This document shows positions 25,520 through 35,904 of a stretch of 64,000 nucleotides of DNA, piece by piece. The notes beneath the pieces were generated by a model. The model was not told where the DNA came from, made no database searches, and worked only from the letters and a program-made list of their open reading frames with translations. A program made the translations under genes and the position numbers. Origin of the DNA: an uncultured Prevotellaceae bacterium (GTDB lineage: Bacteria > Bacteroidota > Bacteroidia > Bacteroidales > Bacteroidaceae). Where the stretch lies: contig CAMWSK010000011.1 in NCBI GenBank assembly GCA_947176895.1, positions 16,453 through 80,452 of the forward strand, in the 5' to 3' direction. Position 1 is the first letter of the stretch; each line of letters opens with the position of its first letter.

Positions 25520-28500
25520 ATGTCCCCGATTATGGCAATTACCTTTTTCAAAACCCCTGAGAGAAATATTATCGCCACACAAAGCGACCATCTGCTCACC
25601 CCGGAGGAAATCGAAAAATTGTGCTGGCTCTATGGAGGAGCCACCTCTTTGACAGACATGCGGCTTGACGGCTGGTTCATCGGTCCCCGCCGAGAGATGA
25701 TCACCCCTTGGAGTACAAACGCCGTGGAGATTACCCAAAACATGAACATTTCCGGCATCATGCGCATCGAGGAGTATTTCCCTGTAAGCTCGGCAGAGGC
25801 AGACCACGACCCCATGCTGCAACGCATGTACGAGGGTCTGAACCAGGACATCTTCACCGTAAACCTGCAGCCGGCAGCCATTCAGATGATTGAGAATCTG
25901 GATGAATACAACGAGCAGGAGGGTCTGGCCCTAAGCCCCGAGGAGATTGCCTACCTCCATGATGTGGAGAAGCAACTGGGCCGCAAACTCACCGACAGCG
26001 AGGTGTTCGGCTTCGCACAAATCAACAGCGAGCACTGCCGTCACAAAATCTTCGGCGGAACCTTCATTATCGACGGCGAGGAAAAGACTTCAAGCCTCTT
26101 CGCCATGATTAAAAAGACCACGCAGGAGAATCCCCACAAAATTATTTCCGCCTATAAAGATAATGTGGCCTTCGCCGAGGGACCCGTCATCGAGCAGTTC
26201 GCACCCGTGGACCACTCCACCAGCGACTATTTTATAATCAAAGATATAGAGAGCGTTATCAGCATTAAAGCTGAAACTCATAATTTCCCCACTACCGTGG
26301 AGCCTTTCAACGGCGCGTCCACGGGTACTGGCGGTGAGATACGCGACCGTATGGGTGGCGGTGTAGGCTCATGGCCCATTGCAGGCACAGCCGTATATAT
26401 GACTTCCTATCCCCGCACAGATGCCGACCGCGAATGGGAACAGATACTGCCTGTGCGTAAATGGCTCTATCAGACTCCCGAGCAAATCCTCATCAAGGCC
26501 AGCAACGGTGCCAGCGACTTCGGCAACAAGTTCGGCCAGCCCTTGATTACAGGTTCCGTGCTCACCTTTGAGCATCAGGAAAACGGCGAGAAATACGGGT
26601 ACGACAAGGTAATCATGCTTGCCGGCGGTGTGGGTTACGGCACCAAGCGTGACTGTCTGAAAGGCGAGCCCAAGAAGGGAAACAAGATTGTGGTGGTCGG
26701 TGGTGAAAACTACCGCATCGGACTGGGCGGCGGCAGCGTGAGCAGTGTGGATACGGGCCGTTACAGCAGCGGTATCGAGTTGAACGCCGTGCAGCGTGCC
26801 AACCCCGAGATGCAAAAACGCGCCTGCAACCTGGTGCGTGCCCTCTGTGAAGAGGATGTGAACCCCGTGGTGAGCATCCACGACCACGGCAGTGCCGGCC
26901 ACGTGAATTGTCTCAGCGAACTGGTGGAGGAATGCGGCGGTCTGATTGACATGAAGAATCTGCCCGTGGGTGACAAGACCCTTTCGGCCAAAGAAATCAT
27001 TGCCAACGAAAGCCAAGAGCGTATGGGTCTGCTGATTCAGGAGGAGCATCTGGAACATGTGCGCAAGATTGCCGAACGCGAGCGTGCACCCATGTATGTG
27101 GTGGGCGAAACCACAGGCGATGCCCATTTTGCCTTTGAGCAAGCCGATGGTGTTCGTCCCTTCGATTTGGATGTGGCACAGATGTTCGGTCACTCGCCCA
27201 AGACCGTCATGCGCGACAACACCAAGGTTCGCACCTATGAAAATGTGACATATAGCGCCGCCGAGCTGCAGGAATACGTGAACCGTGTGCTGCAACTGGA
27301 GGCCGTGGCTTGTAAAGACTGGTTGACTAACAAGGTGGACCGTAGCGTGACAGGTAAGGTGGCACGCCAACAATGCCAGGGTGAAATCCAGTTGCCCCTG
27401 AGCGACTGCGGCGTGGTAGCCCTCGACTATCGTGGTCGCAAGGGCATCGCCACGGCACTGGGTCATGCTCCCCAGGCCGCTTTGGCCGACCCCGCAGCCG
27501 GCAGTGTGCTGAGCGTGGCCGAGAGCCTGACCAATATCGTGTGGGCGCCACTGAGCCAAGGGCTGGACAGCGTGAGCCTGAGCGCCAACTGGATGTGGCC
27601 CTGCCGCTCTCAGGAGGGCGAGGACGCACGTCTGTATCAGGGTGTTGAGGCGCTCAGTAATTTCTGCTGCGCACTGAAGATTAACGTGCCTACGGGTAAG
27701 GACAGCCTGTCTATGACCCAGAAATATCCCGACGGCGAGAAAGTTATCAGCCCGGGAACCGTGATTGTCACCAGCGGCGGCGAGGTGAGTGACATACGCA
27801 AGGTGGTGAGTCCCGTGATGCAAAACGACCCAACATCTGCCATATATCACATTGACTTTTCATTCGACCGGCTTCGTCTGGGCGGCTCAGCCTTTGCACA
27901 GAGTCGCGGCAAGATAGGTAGCGATGTGCCTACCGTAAAAGACACGGATTACTTCCGTTCGGCCTTCAACGCCGTGCAGCAGTGCATCGAGGAGGGTATC
28001 CTGCTGGCCGGTCACGATATTTCCGCCGGCGGTCTCATCACCACCCTATTGGAGATGAACTTCGCCAACACAGACGGCGGCATGAAGATTAATCTCGACG
28101 GCTTCAAGAACGAAGACGTGGTGAAGGTGTTGTTTGCCGAGAATCCGGGTGTTGTGGTTCAGGTAGCCGACAAGAACAAGAAACGCTTCCTGGAGATTCT
28201 GTCCGAGGCCGGCGTAAGTTGTCTGTTGCTCGGTGCTCCTCAGGAAGAGCGTGTGATAGAGATTGAGCACGAAGGTGCCGAATATTTGTTTGAAATCGAC
28301 TACCTGCGTGATGTGTGGTACAGCACCAGCTATCTGCTCGACCGCAATCAAAGCCATAACGGAAAAGCCAAAGAACGCTTCGAGAACTATAAGAAGCAAC
28401 CCTTGGAGATGGCCTTCAACAAGGACTTCTCCGGCACACTGGCCCAATATGGCATCAGTGCCGACCGCCGTGAAAAGAGCGGTGTGCGTGCCGCCATCAT

Positions 28501-29224
28501 CCGCGAGAAGGGCACCAATGGCGAACGCGAGATGGCCTATAGCCTCTATCTGGCCGGCTTTGATGTGAAGGATGTGATGATGACCGATCTTATCAGCGGT
28601 CGTGAGACACTGGAAGACGTGAATATGATTGTTTTCTGTGGAGGTTTCTCCAACAGCGATGTGCTGGGATCAGCCAAGGGATGGGCAGGCGCCTTCCTTT
28701 ATAATCCCAAAGCCAAGGAAGCGCTGGACAAGTTCTACGCACGTCGAAACACACTCTCATTGGGCATCTGCAACGGCTGTCAGCTGATGGTTGAATTAGG
28801 TCTGACAGGGCATCCTAAGGCCAAGATGCTGCACAACGACAGTCATAAATTCGAAAGCGAATTTGTAACCGTTACCATTCCCACCAACCGCAGCGTGATG
28901 TTCGGCTCTCTGAGTGGCAACAAGCTGGGTATCTGGGTGGCGCATGGCGAAGGCAAGTTCTGTCTGCCCGGAAGTGAAGATGACTACAACGTGATTGCCA
29001 AATACTCTTACGACGGTTATCCCGCCAACCCCAATGGTTCAGACTTCAGCGTGGCAGGTATCTGCAGCGAAGACGGACGCCATCTGGCTATGATGCCTCA
29101 TTTGGAACGTGCCATCTTCCCCTGGCAGAATGCCTGGTATCCCACCAATCGCCGCATGGACGAAGTGACGCCTTGGATTGAGGCTTTTGTAAATGCCCGT
29201 AAGTGGATTGAGACGCATGAATAA
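25520..29224 (+). CDS. purL: Phosphoribosylformylglycinamidine synthase (FGAM synthase), single-chain form
   Basis: This 1234-residue enzyme performs the fourth step of purine synthesis, converting FGAR and glutamine to FGAM with ATP. It has the long, fused architecture. The N-terminal and linker domain includes FGFAQINSEHCRHKIFGG. Two AIRS-like synthase halves follow (KAETHNFPTTVEPFNGASTGTGG; GHDISAGGLITTLLEMNF). The C-terminal glutaminase domain has the nucleophile in LSLGICNGCQLMVELGL and the end motif MMPHLERAIFPWQ. ATG 25520 or 25532 could start it. It overlaps the first chromate transporter gene by 8 nt. Confidence 0.96.
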   Translation: MSPIMAITFFKTPERNIIATQSDHLLTPEEIEKLCWLYGGATSLTDMRLDGWFIGPRREMITPWSTNAVEITQNMNISGIMRIEEYFPVSSAEADHDPMLQRMYEGLNQDIFTVNLQPAAIQMIENLDEYNEQEGLALSPEEIAYLHDVEKQLGRKLTDSEVFGFAQINSEHCRHKIFGGTFIIDGEEKTSSLFAMIKKTTQENPHKIISAYKDNVAFAEGPVIEQFAPVDHSTSDYFIIKDIESVISIKAETHNFPTTVEPFNGASTGTGGEIRDRMGGGVGSWPIAGTAVYMTSYPRTDADREWEQILPVRKWLYQTPEQILIKASNGASDFGNKFGQPLITGSVLTFEHQENGEKYGYDKVIMLAGGVGYGTKRDCLKGEPKKGNKIVVVGGENYRIGLGGGSVSSVDTGRYSSGIELNAVQRANPEMQKRACNLVRALCEEDVNPVVSIHDHGSAGHVNCLSELVEECGGLIDMKNLPVGDKTLSAKEIIANESQERMGLLIQEEHLEHVRKIAERERAPMYVVGETTGDAHFAFEQADGVRPFDLDVAQMFGHSPKTVMRDNTKVRTYENVTYSAAELQEYVNRVLQLEAVACKDWLTNKVDRSVTGKVARQQCQGEIQLPLSDCGVVALDYRGRKGIATALGHAPQAALADPAAGSVLSVAESLTNIVWAPLSQGLDSVSLSANWMWPCRSQEGEDARLYQGVEALSNFCCALKINVPTGKDSLSMTQKYPDGEKVISPGTVIVTSGGEVSDIRKVVSPVMQNDPTSAIYHIDFSFDRLRLGGSAFAQSRGKIGSDVPTVKDTDYFRSAFNAVQQCIEEGILLAGHDISAGGLITTLLEMNFANTDGGMKINLDGFKNEDVVKVLFAENPGVVVQVADKNKKRFLEILSEAGVSCLLLGAPQEERVIEIEHEGAEYLFEIDYLRDVWYSTSYLLDRNQSHNGKAKERFENYKKQPLEMAFNKDFSGTLAQYGISADRREKSGVRAAIIREKGTNGEREMAYSLYLAGFDVKDVMMTDLISGRETLEDVNMIVFCGGFSNSDVLGSAKGWAGAFLYNPKAKEALDKFYARRNTLSLGICNGCQLMVELGLTGHPKAKMLHNDSHKFESEFVTVTIPTNRSVMFGSLSGNKLGIWVAHGEGKFCLPGSEDDYNVIAKYSYDGYPANPNGSDFSVAGICSEDGRHLAMMPHLERAIFPWQNAWYPTNRRMDEVTPWIEAFVNARKWIETHE

Positions 29225-29777
29225 ATACTTGGAGCTGCTCACCACCTTCTCCAAAATAGGTCTGTTCACCATTGGTGGCGGCTATGCCATGATTCCCTTG
29301 ATACAAGAGAAAGTGGTGGCAGAAAAGAAGTGGGCAAGCGAAGAAGAACTGGTAGACCTGATGGCGGTGGCACAATCGTGCCCCGGCATCTTTGCCATCA
29401 ACATCAGCATCTTTATCGGAAACAAGGTGGGCGGGACTCGCGGAGCGACTTTCGCTGCCGTGGGCACAGCCCTACCCTCTTTCCTTATTATCCTGGCTAT
29501 CGCATTGCTGTTTCAGCAGTTTCGCGACATTGCCATCGTGGAAAAGATGTTCCGGGGCATACGCCCTGCGGTGGTGGCACTGATAGCCGCACCTGTTTTC
29601 AAGATGGCAAAGACCGCCAAGGTGAACCGCTACAACATTTGGATACCCCTTGTGGTAGCCCTGCTCATCTGGCAATTTGACATCAATCCCATATACATTA
29701 TTGTATTGGTGGCCTTGGGAGGGATTATCTGGGGTAGGATACAAAACGACAACGAAGAAGAGGAGGAAGAGGAATGA
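29217..29777 (+). CDS. Chromate transporter family protein, half-size (first)
   Basis: The 186-residue membrane protein is one CHR domain, with the signature FSKIGLFTIGGGYAMIPLIQEKVV at the N terminus and AQSCPGIFAINISIFIGNKVGG. Short CHR proteins are normally encoded as tandem pairs that act together, and the second follows with a 4-nt overlap. Family members export chromate; in an anaerobic gut-type bacterium the natural anion may be different. The start at 29217 (MNKYLELL) overlaps the purL stop by 8 nt, so it is translated as part of the purL operon. The link to purine synthesis is unexplained. Confidence 0.9.
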   Translation: MNKYLELLTTFSKIGLFTIGGGYAMIPLIQEKVVAEKKWASEEELVDLMAVAQSCPGIFAINISIFIGNKVGGTRGATFAAVGTALPSFLIILAIALLFQQFRDIAIVEKMFRGIRPAVVALIAAPVFKMAKTAKVNRYNIWIPLVVALLIWQFDINPIYIIVLVALGGIIWGRIQNDNEEEEEEE

Positions 29778-30352
29778 TTGTATTGGCTCTCCAATTGTTT
29801 TGGACGTTCTTTCAAATAGGTCTGTTCGGATTTGGCGGAGGATACGCCATGATATCCATGATTCACGGTAGTATTGTGTCAGACTATCATTGGATGACTC
29901 CCGGCCAGTTCACGGATATTGTGGCCATCTCCCAGATGACCCCCGGCCCCATCGGCATCAATTCCGCTACCTACGTGGGTTACACCACCATGGTGAACGC
30001 CGGTTACGGACCGGTTATGGGTGTCGTGGGTTCTTTCTTGGCTACCTTTGCGGTAGTGTTGCCCAGTTTCATCCTTATGCTGCTCATCAGTAAGTTTCTG
30101 ATGAAGCATCGCCAGAATGCTACGGTAGACAGTATGTTCGGCCTTCTTCGACCCACCGTAGTGGGTCTGCTGATGGCAGCCGCCCTCTGTCTGATGACGC
30201 GTGAGAACTTCTCTTCACCCGAAGAGAATCCTTGGCAGTTTTGGTTGAGTGTGGTAATCTTCTTGTTTGCTTTTACATCGGCAAAGGTCTACAAGATGAA
30301 TCCCATCTTAATTATCTGCCTCTGTGCTTTGACCGGAATTATTGTCTTTTAG
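29774..30352 (+). CDS. Chromate transporter family protein, half-size (second)
   Basis: The 192-residue membrane protein is the second CHR half, with FFQIGLFGFGGGYAMISMIHGSIV and AISQMTPGPIGINSATYVGY, where the PGP motif is intact (the first half has CPG). About five or six hydrophobic segments are seen. It starts by ATGA overlap with the first half, consistent with a heterodimeric transporter with opposed topologies. Its last 45 nt overlap, tail to tail, the end of the glycosyltransferase gene on the other strand. Confidence 0.9.
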   Translation: MIVLALQLFWTFFQIGLFGFGGGYAMISMIHGSIVSDYHWMTPGQFTDIVAISQMTPGPIGINSATYVGYTTMVNAGYGPVMGVVGSFLATFAVVLPSFILMLLISKFLMKHRQNATVDSMFGLLRPTVVGLLMAAALCLMTRENFSSPEENPWQFWLSVVIFLFAFTSAKVYKMNPILIICLCALTGIIVF

Positions 30353-31402
30353 GACGCAATAAGGCAGCACCGTTATACCTTGTTGGGGATAGTGGATACC
30401 TATCATCTTCTTGTTGCCACTTCGAGACTTGCGAATGCGATCCTCAAGAATGTGGTCATAGTTGGCCTGCCCGTATTCATACACATGAAAATCTTCCAAA
30501 TTAAAGTCGATATTCCTGAGGTCCTCCCGCAATATCCATGCCTTTGCATGACGGAGGGTTCTGGTCAACATATCGACACCGGCACGCAGATGCACAGCCA
30601 AGCGTATGAAATAGACAAAGAAATGATAACGGTTGCGATAATGCTTGTTGATGAAAATAAGCATTGCATTGTAGAAGACATACACATAACGGAACGATGA
30701 CTTCTGTGTGCTCTCACCCTTGTAATGCAAGATGGGAGTAGGCACGTACCAATTTTGCCACCCGCCTTTCAGCAGACGATAGCTGAGGTCAACATCCTCG
30801 CCATACATAAAGAAGTCTTCATCCAACAACCCCACTTGTTTCAAGGCCTTATGTCTGATCATCATAAAGGCTCCGCTTATTACCTCTATCCTGTTGGCCT
30901 CTTTGGGGTCAAGAAAACGCATATAATAGCGACCGAAAAGACGGGTATGAGGAAAGAGACTTGTCAAACCGGTCATCTTGCAGAACGAAGTCCAAGGCAC
31001 AGGCAACGCCCTGCGGCTTTCAAGAGCAAATCTGCCATCCGCTCCATACATCGCAACGCCTGTGGCACCTGCCTTCGGATTATTGTCAAGCAAGGTGATA
31101 CAATCCTTTAGGGTACGGCTGGTGAGCAGCGTGTCAGGATTAAGAAGCAGCACATACTCTCCCGTAGCCTCGCGAATCGCCTGGTTATTTGCCTTCGAGA
31201 AGCCTTTGTTATCCTGATTCTCGATATATCGGACATGGGGGAATCTTTCTCGAAGATAAGCTATGGAGCCGTCCGAAGATTGGTTGTCCACCACAAACAC
31301 CTCCATCTCCAGACCTTCAGCCGAAAGAAAAAGACTGCGAAGACATTGTTCGAGAAAGAACTTAACATTATAGTTTACAATAACAACACTAAGCTTCATC
31401 AT
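30308..31402 (-). CDS. Glycosyltransferase family 2
   Basis: The 364-residue GT-A enzyme has SVVIVNYNVKFFLEQCLRSL, VVDNQSSDGS and LLNPDTLL, then GAFMMIRHKALKQVGLLDEDFFMYGEDVDLSYR, a layout typical of rhamnosyltransferase-like GT2 enzymes that build surface polysaccharide. No large membrane domain is present. The acceptor is unknown. The start may be 31402 or the adjacent ATG 31399; either overlaps the upstream membrane-protein gene. It is the last gene in the his-recR unit and its end overlaps the chromate transporter gene on the other strand. Confidence 0.9.
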   Translation of the reverse strand: MMKLSVVIVNYNVKFFLEQCLRSLFLSAEGLEMEVFVVDNQSSDGSIAYLRERFPHVRYIENQDNKGFSKANNQAIREATGEYVLLLNPDTLLTSRTLKDCITLLDNNPKAGATGVAMYGADGRFALESRRALPVPWTSFCKMTGLTSLFPHTRLFGRYYMRFLDPKEANRIEVISGAFMMIRHKALKQVGLLDEDFFMYGEDVDLSYRLLKGGWQNWYVPTPILHYKGESTQKSSFRYVYVFYNAMLIFINKHYRNRYHFFVYFIRLAVHLRAGVDMLTRTLRHAKAWILREDLRNIDFNLEDFHVYEYGQANYDHILEDRIRKSRSGNKKMIGIHYPQQGITVLPYCVLKDNNSGQSTEADN

Positions 31403-31832
31403 CTATTTCTTTAGGTGTTAACTCGTCCAGCATTCGTTCCTCAGTGGGCCAAACAAAGACAATGGCTATAAGTGAAACCACAGCACAATAAAGCGCACTG
31501 CTGTCCGACATCAGAAAATATAAGGATGTGCCAAGTAACACGGGAATATATAAGGCAAACAATCGCGCAATAGCCCAAAAACGATAGGTGTAAAGTTCTC
31601 GCTCTATCCGCTTTCTGATGGGTGTCCAGTTCAACAACTTCAGGGATGTGGGGATAAGGAATATGGTTAAAAGCACAACCAATAGCTGCAAACCATAAAA
31701 CACTGGAAGTACACCGTTCTCAATGACATCCAATTCTCCTAAAACGACAATCATAATCTCCGCGGCCATCAATGCCAAAGCAAGGATATTCAATTGACGG
31801 TTAACCCTCTTATGCTCGTTTGTTATTTCCAT
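31389..31832 (-). CDS. Small four-helix membrane protein, unknown
   Basis: I do not recognise this 147-residue protein. It shows four hydrophobic segments, in two pairs (about residues 15-35 and 43-62; about 88-108 and 112-130), separated by a basic stretch (WTPIRKRIERELYTYRFW). It ends in an acidic tail (EERMLDELTPKEIDDEA). It begins 4 nt after recR and overlaps the glycosyltransferase gene by about 14 nt. Tight packing suggests it is made together with them. A role in assembling the surface glycan would be a guess. Confidence 0.65.
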   Translation of the reverse strand: MEITNEHKRVNRQLNILALALMAAEIMIVVLGELDVIENGVLPVFYGLQLLVVLLTIFLIPTSLKLLNWTPIRKRIERELYTYRFWAIARLFALYIPVLLGTSLYFLMSDSSALYCAVVSLIAIVFVWPTEERMLDELTPKEIDDEA

Positions 31833-31836
31833 TTAC

Positions 31837-32457
31837 TTAAACATTAACCATGAAAGTGGTCCGATTCACGATACTTCTTCCCAATGTGATTTCATCGGTA
31901 TACTGCAACTCGTCGTTCTGTGCTACGCCCCGTGCAATCACACTGACCTTGACGTCTAATGGTGCAAGACGACGATAGAGATAGAAATTCGTGGTATCTC
32001 CCTCCATCGTTGGGTTGAGAGCCAAGATAATCTCCTTAACTTCCTCTTTCGCTGCACGCTCTATGAGACTGTCGATGTACAAATCACCAGGCCCCACCCC
32101 ATCCATTGGCGAGATAACCCCGCCAAGCACATGGTAGACACCGCGATATTGCTGGGTATTTTCAATCGCCATCACATCCTGAATATCCTCTACTACGCAT
32201 ATTGTGGATTCATCGCGGCGAGGATTGGAGCAGATGGGACATATCTCCGTGTCGCTGATATTATGACAGATTTTGCAGAACTGCACGTTCTGTCGCAATT
32301 GAATCACACTGTTTCCAAAGGTATCTACTGCCGTCTGCTCCTGACGAAGAAGATGAAGCACCAGGCGCATAGCTGTCTTCTCACCTATACCCGGCAACTT
32401 GGAAAACTCCTCGACAGCACGTTGCAGTAAAGAACTGGATATTTGTTGACTACTCAC
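31837..32457 (-). CDS. recR: Recombination mediator RecR
   Basis: The 206-residue protein acts with RecF and RecO in loading RecA at gaps. It has the helix-hairpin-helix region ([20 protein letters not shown]), the C4 zinc finger [16 protein letters not shown] and a Toprim domain beginning [16 protein letters not shown], followed by the Walker-like region [16 protein letters not shown]. The start codon is GTG at 32457. It begins 20 nt after hisB. recF lies about 10 kb away on the other strand in this window. Confidence 0.95.
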   Translation of the reverse strand: MSSQQISSSLLQRAVEEFSKLPGIGEKTAMRLVLHLLRQEQTAVDTFGNSVIQLRQNVQFCKICHNISDTEICPICSNPRRDESTICVVEDIQDVMAIENTQQYRGVYHVLGGVISPMDGVGPGDLYIDSLIERAAKEEVKEIILALNPTMEGDTTNFYLYRRLAPLDVKVSVIARGVAQNDELQYTDEITLGRSIVNRTTFMVNV

Positions 32458-32477
32458 TATATTTCTTTTGACTTACG

Positions 32478-33530
32478 TTATAAGACACCTTTACTGGTGG
32501 GAAGAACAAAATGAGTGACATCGCGGCGTACAGCCATCTTCAGGGCCCGGGCAAATGCCTTGAAAATCCCCTCGATTTTATGATGTTCGTTCTGTCCTTC
32601 TGCCTTAATGTTCAAGTTCATGCGTGCACTGTCGCTCAGGCTCTTGAAGAAATGCAGGAACATTTCAGTGGGCATCTCTCCAACCTTCTCACGATGAAAC
32701 TCGGCACTCCACACCAACCATGGCCGTCCTCCAAAGTCAAGAGCCACCTGACACAGACAATCGTCCATGGGCAGACAATAGCCATAACGTTCGATGCCTC
32801 GCTTGTCGCCCAAGGCCTTTTGTATGGCTTCGCCCAAGGCTAAGGCCGTGTCTTCTATCGTATGGTGCTCGTCCACATGCAAATCACCCTTACAGCTGAT
32901 GGTCAAATCTATGTTTCCGTGGCGGGCAATCTGTTCAAGCATGTGGTCAAAGAATCCCAATCCCGTGGAGATATTGCCGTGCCCATCACCATCCAGATTC
33001 ACAATCACTTCAATATCTGTTTCTGCAGTCCTACGCTTCACACAGGATGTACGCTGACCGGCATATACGACTTCCTTCACCTTTTCCCAATCGGGAAGAA
33101 GAAACCTGCAACCCAAATTCCTTGCCAATTCGCGGTCGCTGTCACGATCACCTATCACAAAGCTGTTGGCTATGTCATAGTCTCCGTTCAAGTATTCCGT
33201 AAGCATACCGATACCGGGCTTACGCGTAGGCAGGTTTTCTTCAGGAAAACTTCGGTCGATATGAATGGCATCGAACTCCACGCCCTCACCTCTCAGAATG
33301 TCGAGCATCAGGTTTTGGGTCGGCCAAAAGTCGACTTCGGGATAAGAGTCCGTGCCCAAACCATCCTGATTACTCACCATCACAAACAGGCAGTCTGTAT
33401 GATGGCGCAGAAAACTCAACGTTCCGATAACGCCGGGCACAAACTGAAACTTTTCATAAGAATCTATCTGCTCGTCCTCGGGTTCACGAAGGATGGTTCC
33501 GTCGCGGTCGATAAATAATATCTTCTTCAT
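32478..33530 (-). CDS. hisB: Bifunctional histidinol-phosphatase / imidazoleglycerol-phosphate dehydratase
   Basis: The 350-residue fusion has an N-terminal HAD phosphatase (FIDRDGTIL with the two catalytic Asp, residues about 6-14; [16 protein letters not shown]) and a C-terminal IGP dehydratase beginning near residue 160. The manganese ligands are in [16 protein letters not shown] and FHEHHKIE-like repeats, and [13 protein letters not shown] is present. It performs steps 7 and 9 of histidine synthesis. The bifunctional form is shared with enterobacteria. It overlaps hisC by 4 nt. Confidence 0.95.
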   Translation of the reverse strand: MKKILFIDRDGTILREPEDEQIDSYEKFQFVPGVIGTLSFLRHHTDCLFVMVSNQDGLGTDSYPEVDFWPTQNLMLDILRGEGVEFDAIHIDRSFPEENLPTRKPGIGMLTEYLNGDYDIANSFVIGDRDSDRELARNLGCRFLLPDWEKVKEVVYAGQRTSCVKRRTAETDIEVIVNLDGDGHGNISTGLGFFDHMLEQIARHGNIDLTISCKGDLHVDEHHTIEDTALALGEAIQKALGDKRGIERYGYCLPMDDCLCQVALDFGGRPWLVWSAEFHREKVGEMPTEMFLHFFKSLSDSARMNLNIKAEGQNEHHKIEGIFKAFARALKMAVRRDVTHFVLPTSKGVL

Positions 33531-34567
33531 TTATATTGTCTCAGTGCCTTTAGCAATTCGTTATTCTCCTGGGGTGACCCAATGGTTATACGCAAACATC
33601 CTTCACACAGCTGCACGGAATTACGGTTTCTTACCACAATGCCACAATCAATAAGATATTTGTAGATGCCGTTTGCATCCGTCACTTGTGCCAAAAAGAA
33701 GTTGGCATCCGTTGGATATATCTTCTTGCAAATGGGCAATTCCGCAAAGGCCGGCAACATCTTCTCGCGTTCGCATAGAATCATACGTAACCAATCGTTC
33801 ACCTTCCCCAAGTCGGCCATCACCTCCAAAGCCTGACGTTGGGTAAGCAGATTCACATTATAGGGATACTTCACCCGGTTCATCAGTTCGATGATAGGTT
33901 CGTTTGCAAAGGCCATGCCCAATCGTATCGCAGCAGAACCCCATGCTTTGCTCATCGTGTTGAGCACAAGAATATTGGGATATTTGTCCAATTGGTTACG
34001 GAATGGGATGGTCTTGGCGAAATCGCCATAAGCCTCATCAATCACCACAATGCCGGGGAAACCGTCTATCACTTTCTTGATTTCCTCGCCTTGCAAACAA
34101 TTGCCAACAGGATTGTTCGGCGTGCAGAGCCAAACAGCCTTTGTATTTGAATCGCAGGCTGCCAACAATCGTTCGGCATCAAGCGAAAAGTCCTCATTCA
34201 GAGCCACAGGACGGTACTCCACATCATTGATGTCTGCACACACTTTGTACATACCATACGTGGGAGCAATGGCCACAACATTATCTATTCCCGGACGACA
34301 GAACACACGGTAGACCAAATCTATGGCCTCGTCACTTCCGTTTCCCAAAAAGATTTGTTCGGGTTTTACTCCTTTAATCTGCGACAAACGCATCTTCACG
34401 TCCCTTTGCAACGGATCGGGGTACCGATTGAAGGGGCCATTAAATGGGTTCTCGTTAGCATCCAGGAAGACACGGGCCTCTTTGCCTTTATACTCATCCC
34501 GCGCACAGCTATAGGGCGTCAACCTCCAGATATTGGGGCGCGTGAGTTTCTCCAGATCTATCTTCAT
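33527..34567 (-). CDS. hisC: Histidinol-phosphate aminotransferase
   Basis: The 346-residue PLP enzyme converts imidazole-acetol phosphate to histidinol phosphate. It has [21 protein letters not shown] at the N terminus, [32 protein letters not shown] and the PLP lysine in [15 protein letters not shown], ending with an arginine-containing [11 protein letters not shown]. It lies third in the hisG-D-C-B order, 37 nt after hisD, and overlaps hisB by 4 nt. Confidence 0.95.
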   Translation of the reverse strand: MKIDLEKLTRPNIWRLTPYSCARDEYKGKEARVFLDANENPFNGPFNRYPDPLQRDVKMRLSQIKGVKPEQIFLGNGSDEAIDLVYRVFCRPGIDNVVAIAPTYGMYKVCADINDVEYRPVALNEDFSLDAERLLAACDSNTKAVWLCTPNNPVGNCLQGEEIKKVIDGFPGIVVIDEAYGDFAKTIPFRNQLDKYPNILVLNTMSKAWGSAAIRLGMAFANEPIIELMNRVKYPYNVNLLTQRQALEVMADLGKVNDWLRMILCEREKMLPAFAELPICKKIYPTDANFFLAQVTDANGIYKYLIDCGIVVRNRNSVQLCEGCLRITIGSPQENNELLKALRQYK

Positions 34568-34604
34568 GTCTGTAATTTTCCTTGTACTAATTCATATATA
34601 GGGG

Positions 34605-35888
34605 CTACTGAAGACTTTCGCGTCGGAGTAGCATGGCCATGCGGTGAGCATCAAGTCCTTCAGCCTCGGCCATTCTCTCCACGGCGGGTCCTATGGCTCG
34701 CACACCCTGCGGGGTGATATGTTGGAAGGTGACCTTTCTCATGTAACTATCCAGGTTGACACCACTATAAGCCGTGGCATAGCCATTGGTTGGCAGTGTA
34801 TGGTTAGTGCCGCTGGCATAGTCACCTGCGCTTTCAGGTGTCAGACTACCCAAGAAAACACTGCCGGCATTTATCACTTGTTCAGCCAACTGCATATAGT
34901 TTTTTGTTTCAATGATAAGATGTTCGGGCGCATACATGTTGGCCATCCGCATCATTTCCTCATCATCCTTAAGCACGATGAGTTTGCTGCTTTCCAGACT
35001 TTTTCTGGCAATCTCCTGCCGGGGAAGCAGACTCACCTGACGTTCCACTTCTTCCGCCACACGTTTTGCCATCGCCTCATCGGTGGTAAGCATCACTACC
35101 TGCGAATCAGGGCCATGCTCTGCCTGACTTAGAAGATCGGCAGCCACAAAAGAGGGGTTACTGCTTTCATCGGCCAGCACCATCACCTCGCTGGGACCGG
35201 CCGGCATGTCAATGGCCACATCATGCAGGCTTACTTGTTGTTTGGCACACATCACAAACTGATTGCCCGGACCGAATATCTTATAAACACGGGGAATGCT
35301 TTCCGTTCCATAGGCCATGGCGCCGATAGCCTGAACACCTCCGGCCTTAAACACCCGGGTAACACCGGCCATGCGTGCAGCCACCAAAACCGCAGGATTC
35401 ACACGTCCGTCACGCTGCGGAGGTGTGCACAATACTATCTCCCGGCATCCGGCGATGCAGGCGGGAATACCCAGCATCAGCACCGTACTGAACAAGGGAG
35501 CTGTTCCCCCCGGAATGTATAAACCGACTTTCTCTATCGCGATGCTCTTCTGCCAGCACTCCACCCCGTCTGTCACTTGACAATGTTCGCCATGAAAACG
35601 TTGGTTGGCATGAAACTTCTCTATATTTCCATGGGCTGTGGCAATGGCTTTCTTCAGCTCATCATCCACCAACCTCTCAGCCTCTTGAAATTCCTCCTCG
35701 CCTACCCGAAGATTTGCTAACTCCACATGGTCGAACTTCTGCTCGTAACTCATTACGGCACGGTCACCATTGGCCTTCACATCTGCCAACACATCGGCAA
35801 CCAAGCGGTTCAAGTCCACAGCATCCTTCGTGGGACGTTTCAACAGAGCTCCCCAATCATCGGTGTGGGGATAAAGAATTGTGTTCAC
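34605..35888 (-). CDS. hisD: Histidinol dehydrogenase
   Basis: The 427-residue zinc enzyme performs the last two oxidations of histidine synthesis. It shows VGLYIPGGTAPLFSTVLMLGIPA, GNQFVMCAKQQ, the AGPSEVMVLADESSNPSFVAADLLSQAEHGPDSQ block with zinc and active-site residues, and SGTNHTLPTNGYA. The start is GTG at 35888; the first residues fit the family N terminus. It follows hisG by 16 nt. Length is normal. Confidence 0.95.
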   Translation of the reverse strand: MNTILYPHTDDWGALLKRPTKDAVDLNRLVADVLADVKANGDRAVMSYEQKFDHVELANLRVGEEEFQEAERLVDDELKKAIATAHGNIEKFHANQRFHGEHCQVTDGVECWQKSIAIEKVGLYIPGGTAPLFSTVLMLGIPACIAGCREIVLCTPPQRDGRVNPAVLVAARMAGVTRVFKAGGVQAIGAMAYGTESIPRVYKIFGPGNQFVMCAKQQVSLHDVAIDMPAGPSEVMVLADESSNPSFVAADLLSQAEHGPDSQVVMLTTDEAMAKRVAEEVERQVSLLPRQEIARKSLESSKLIVLKDDEEMMRMANMYAPEHLIIETKNYMQLAEQVINAGSVFLGSLTPESAGDYASGTNHTLPTNGYATAYSGVNLDSYMRKVTFQHITPQGVRAIGPAVERMAEAEGLDAHRMAMLLRRESLQ

Positions 35889-35904
35889 GTTTGTTAGAGG
35901 TTGT

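Noticed and set aside
26369..27850. Long open frame antisense to purL (about 490 codons)
   Set aside because: Its translation is low in complexity (His/Leu/Val-rich) and mirrors codon bias of purL; no start context or family match.
29217..30352. The two CHR genes as a broken full-length chromate transporter
   Set aside because: Each half has its own start and intact signature, and tandem half-size CHR pairs are a known normal form.
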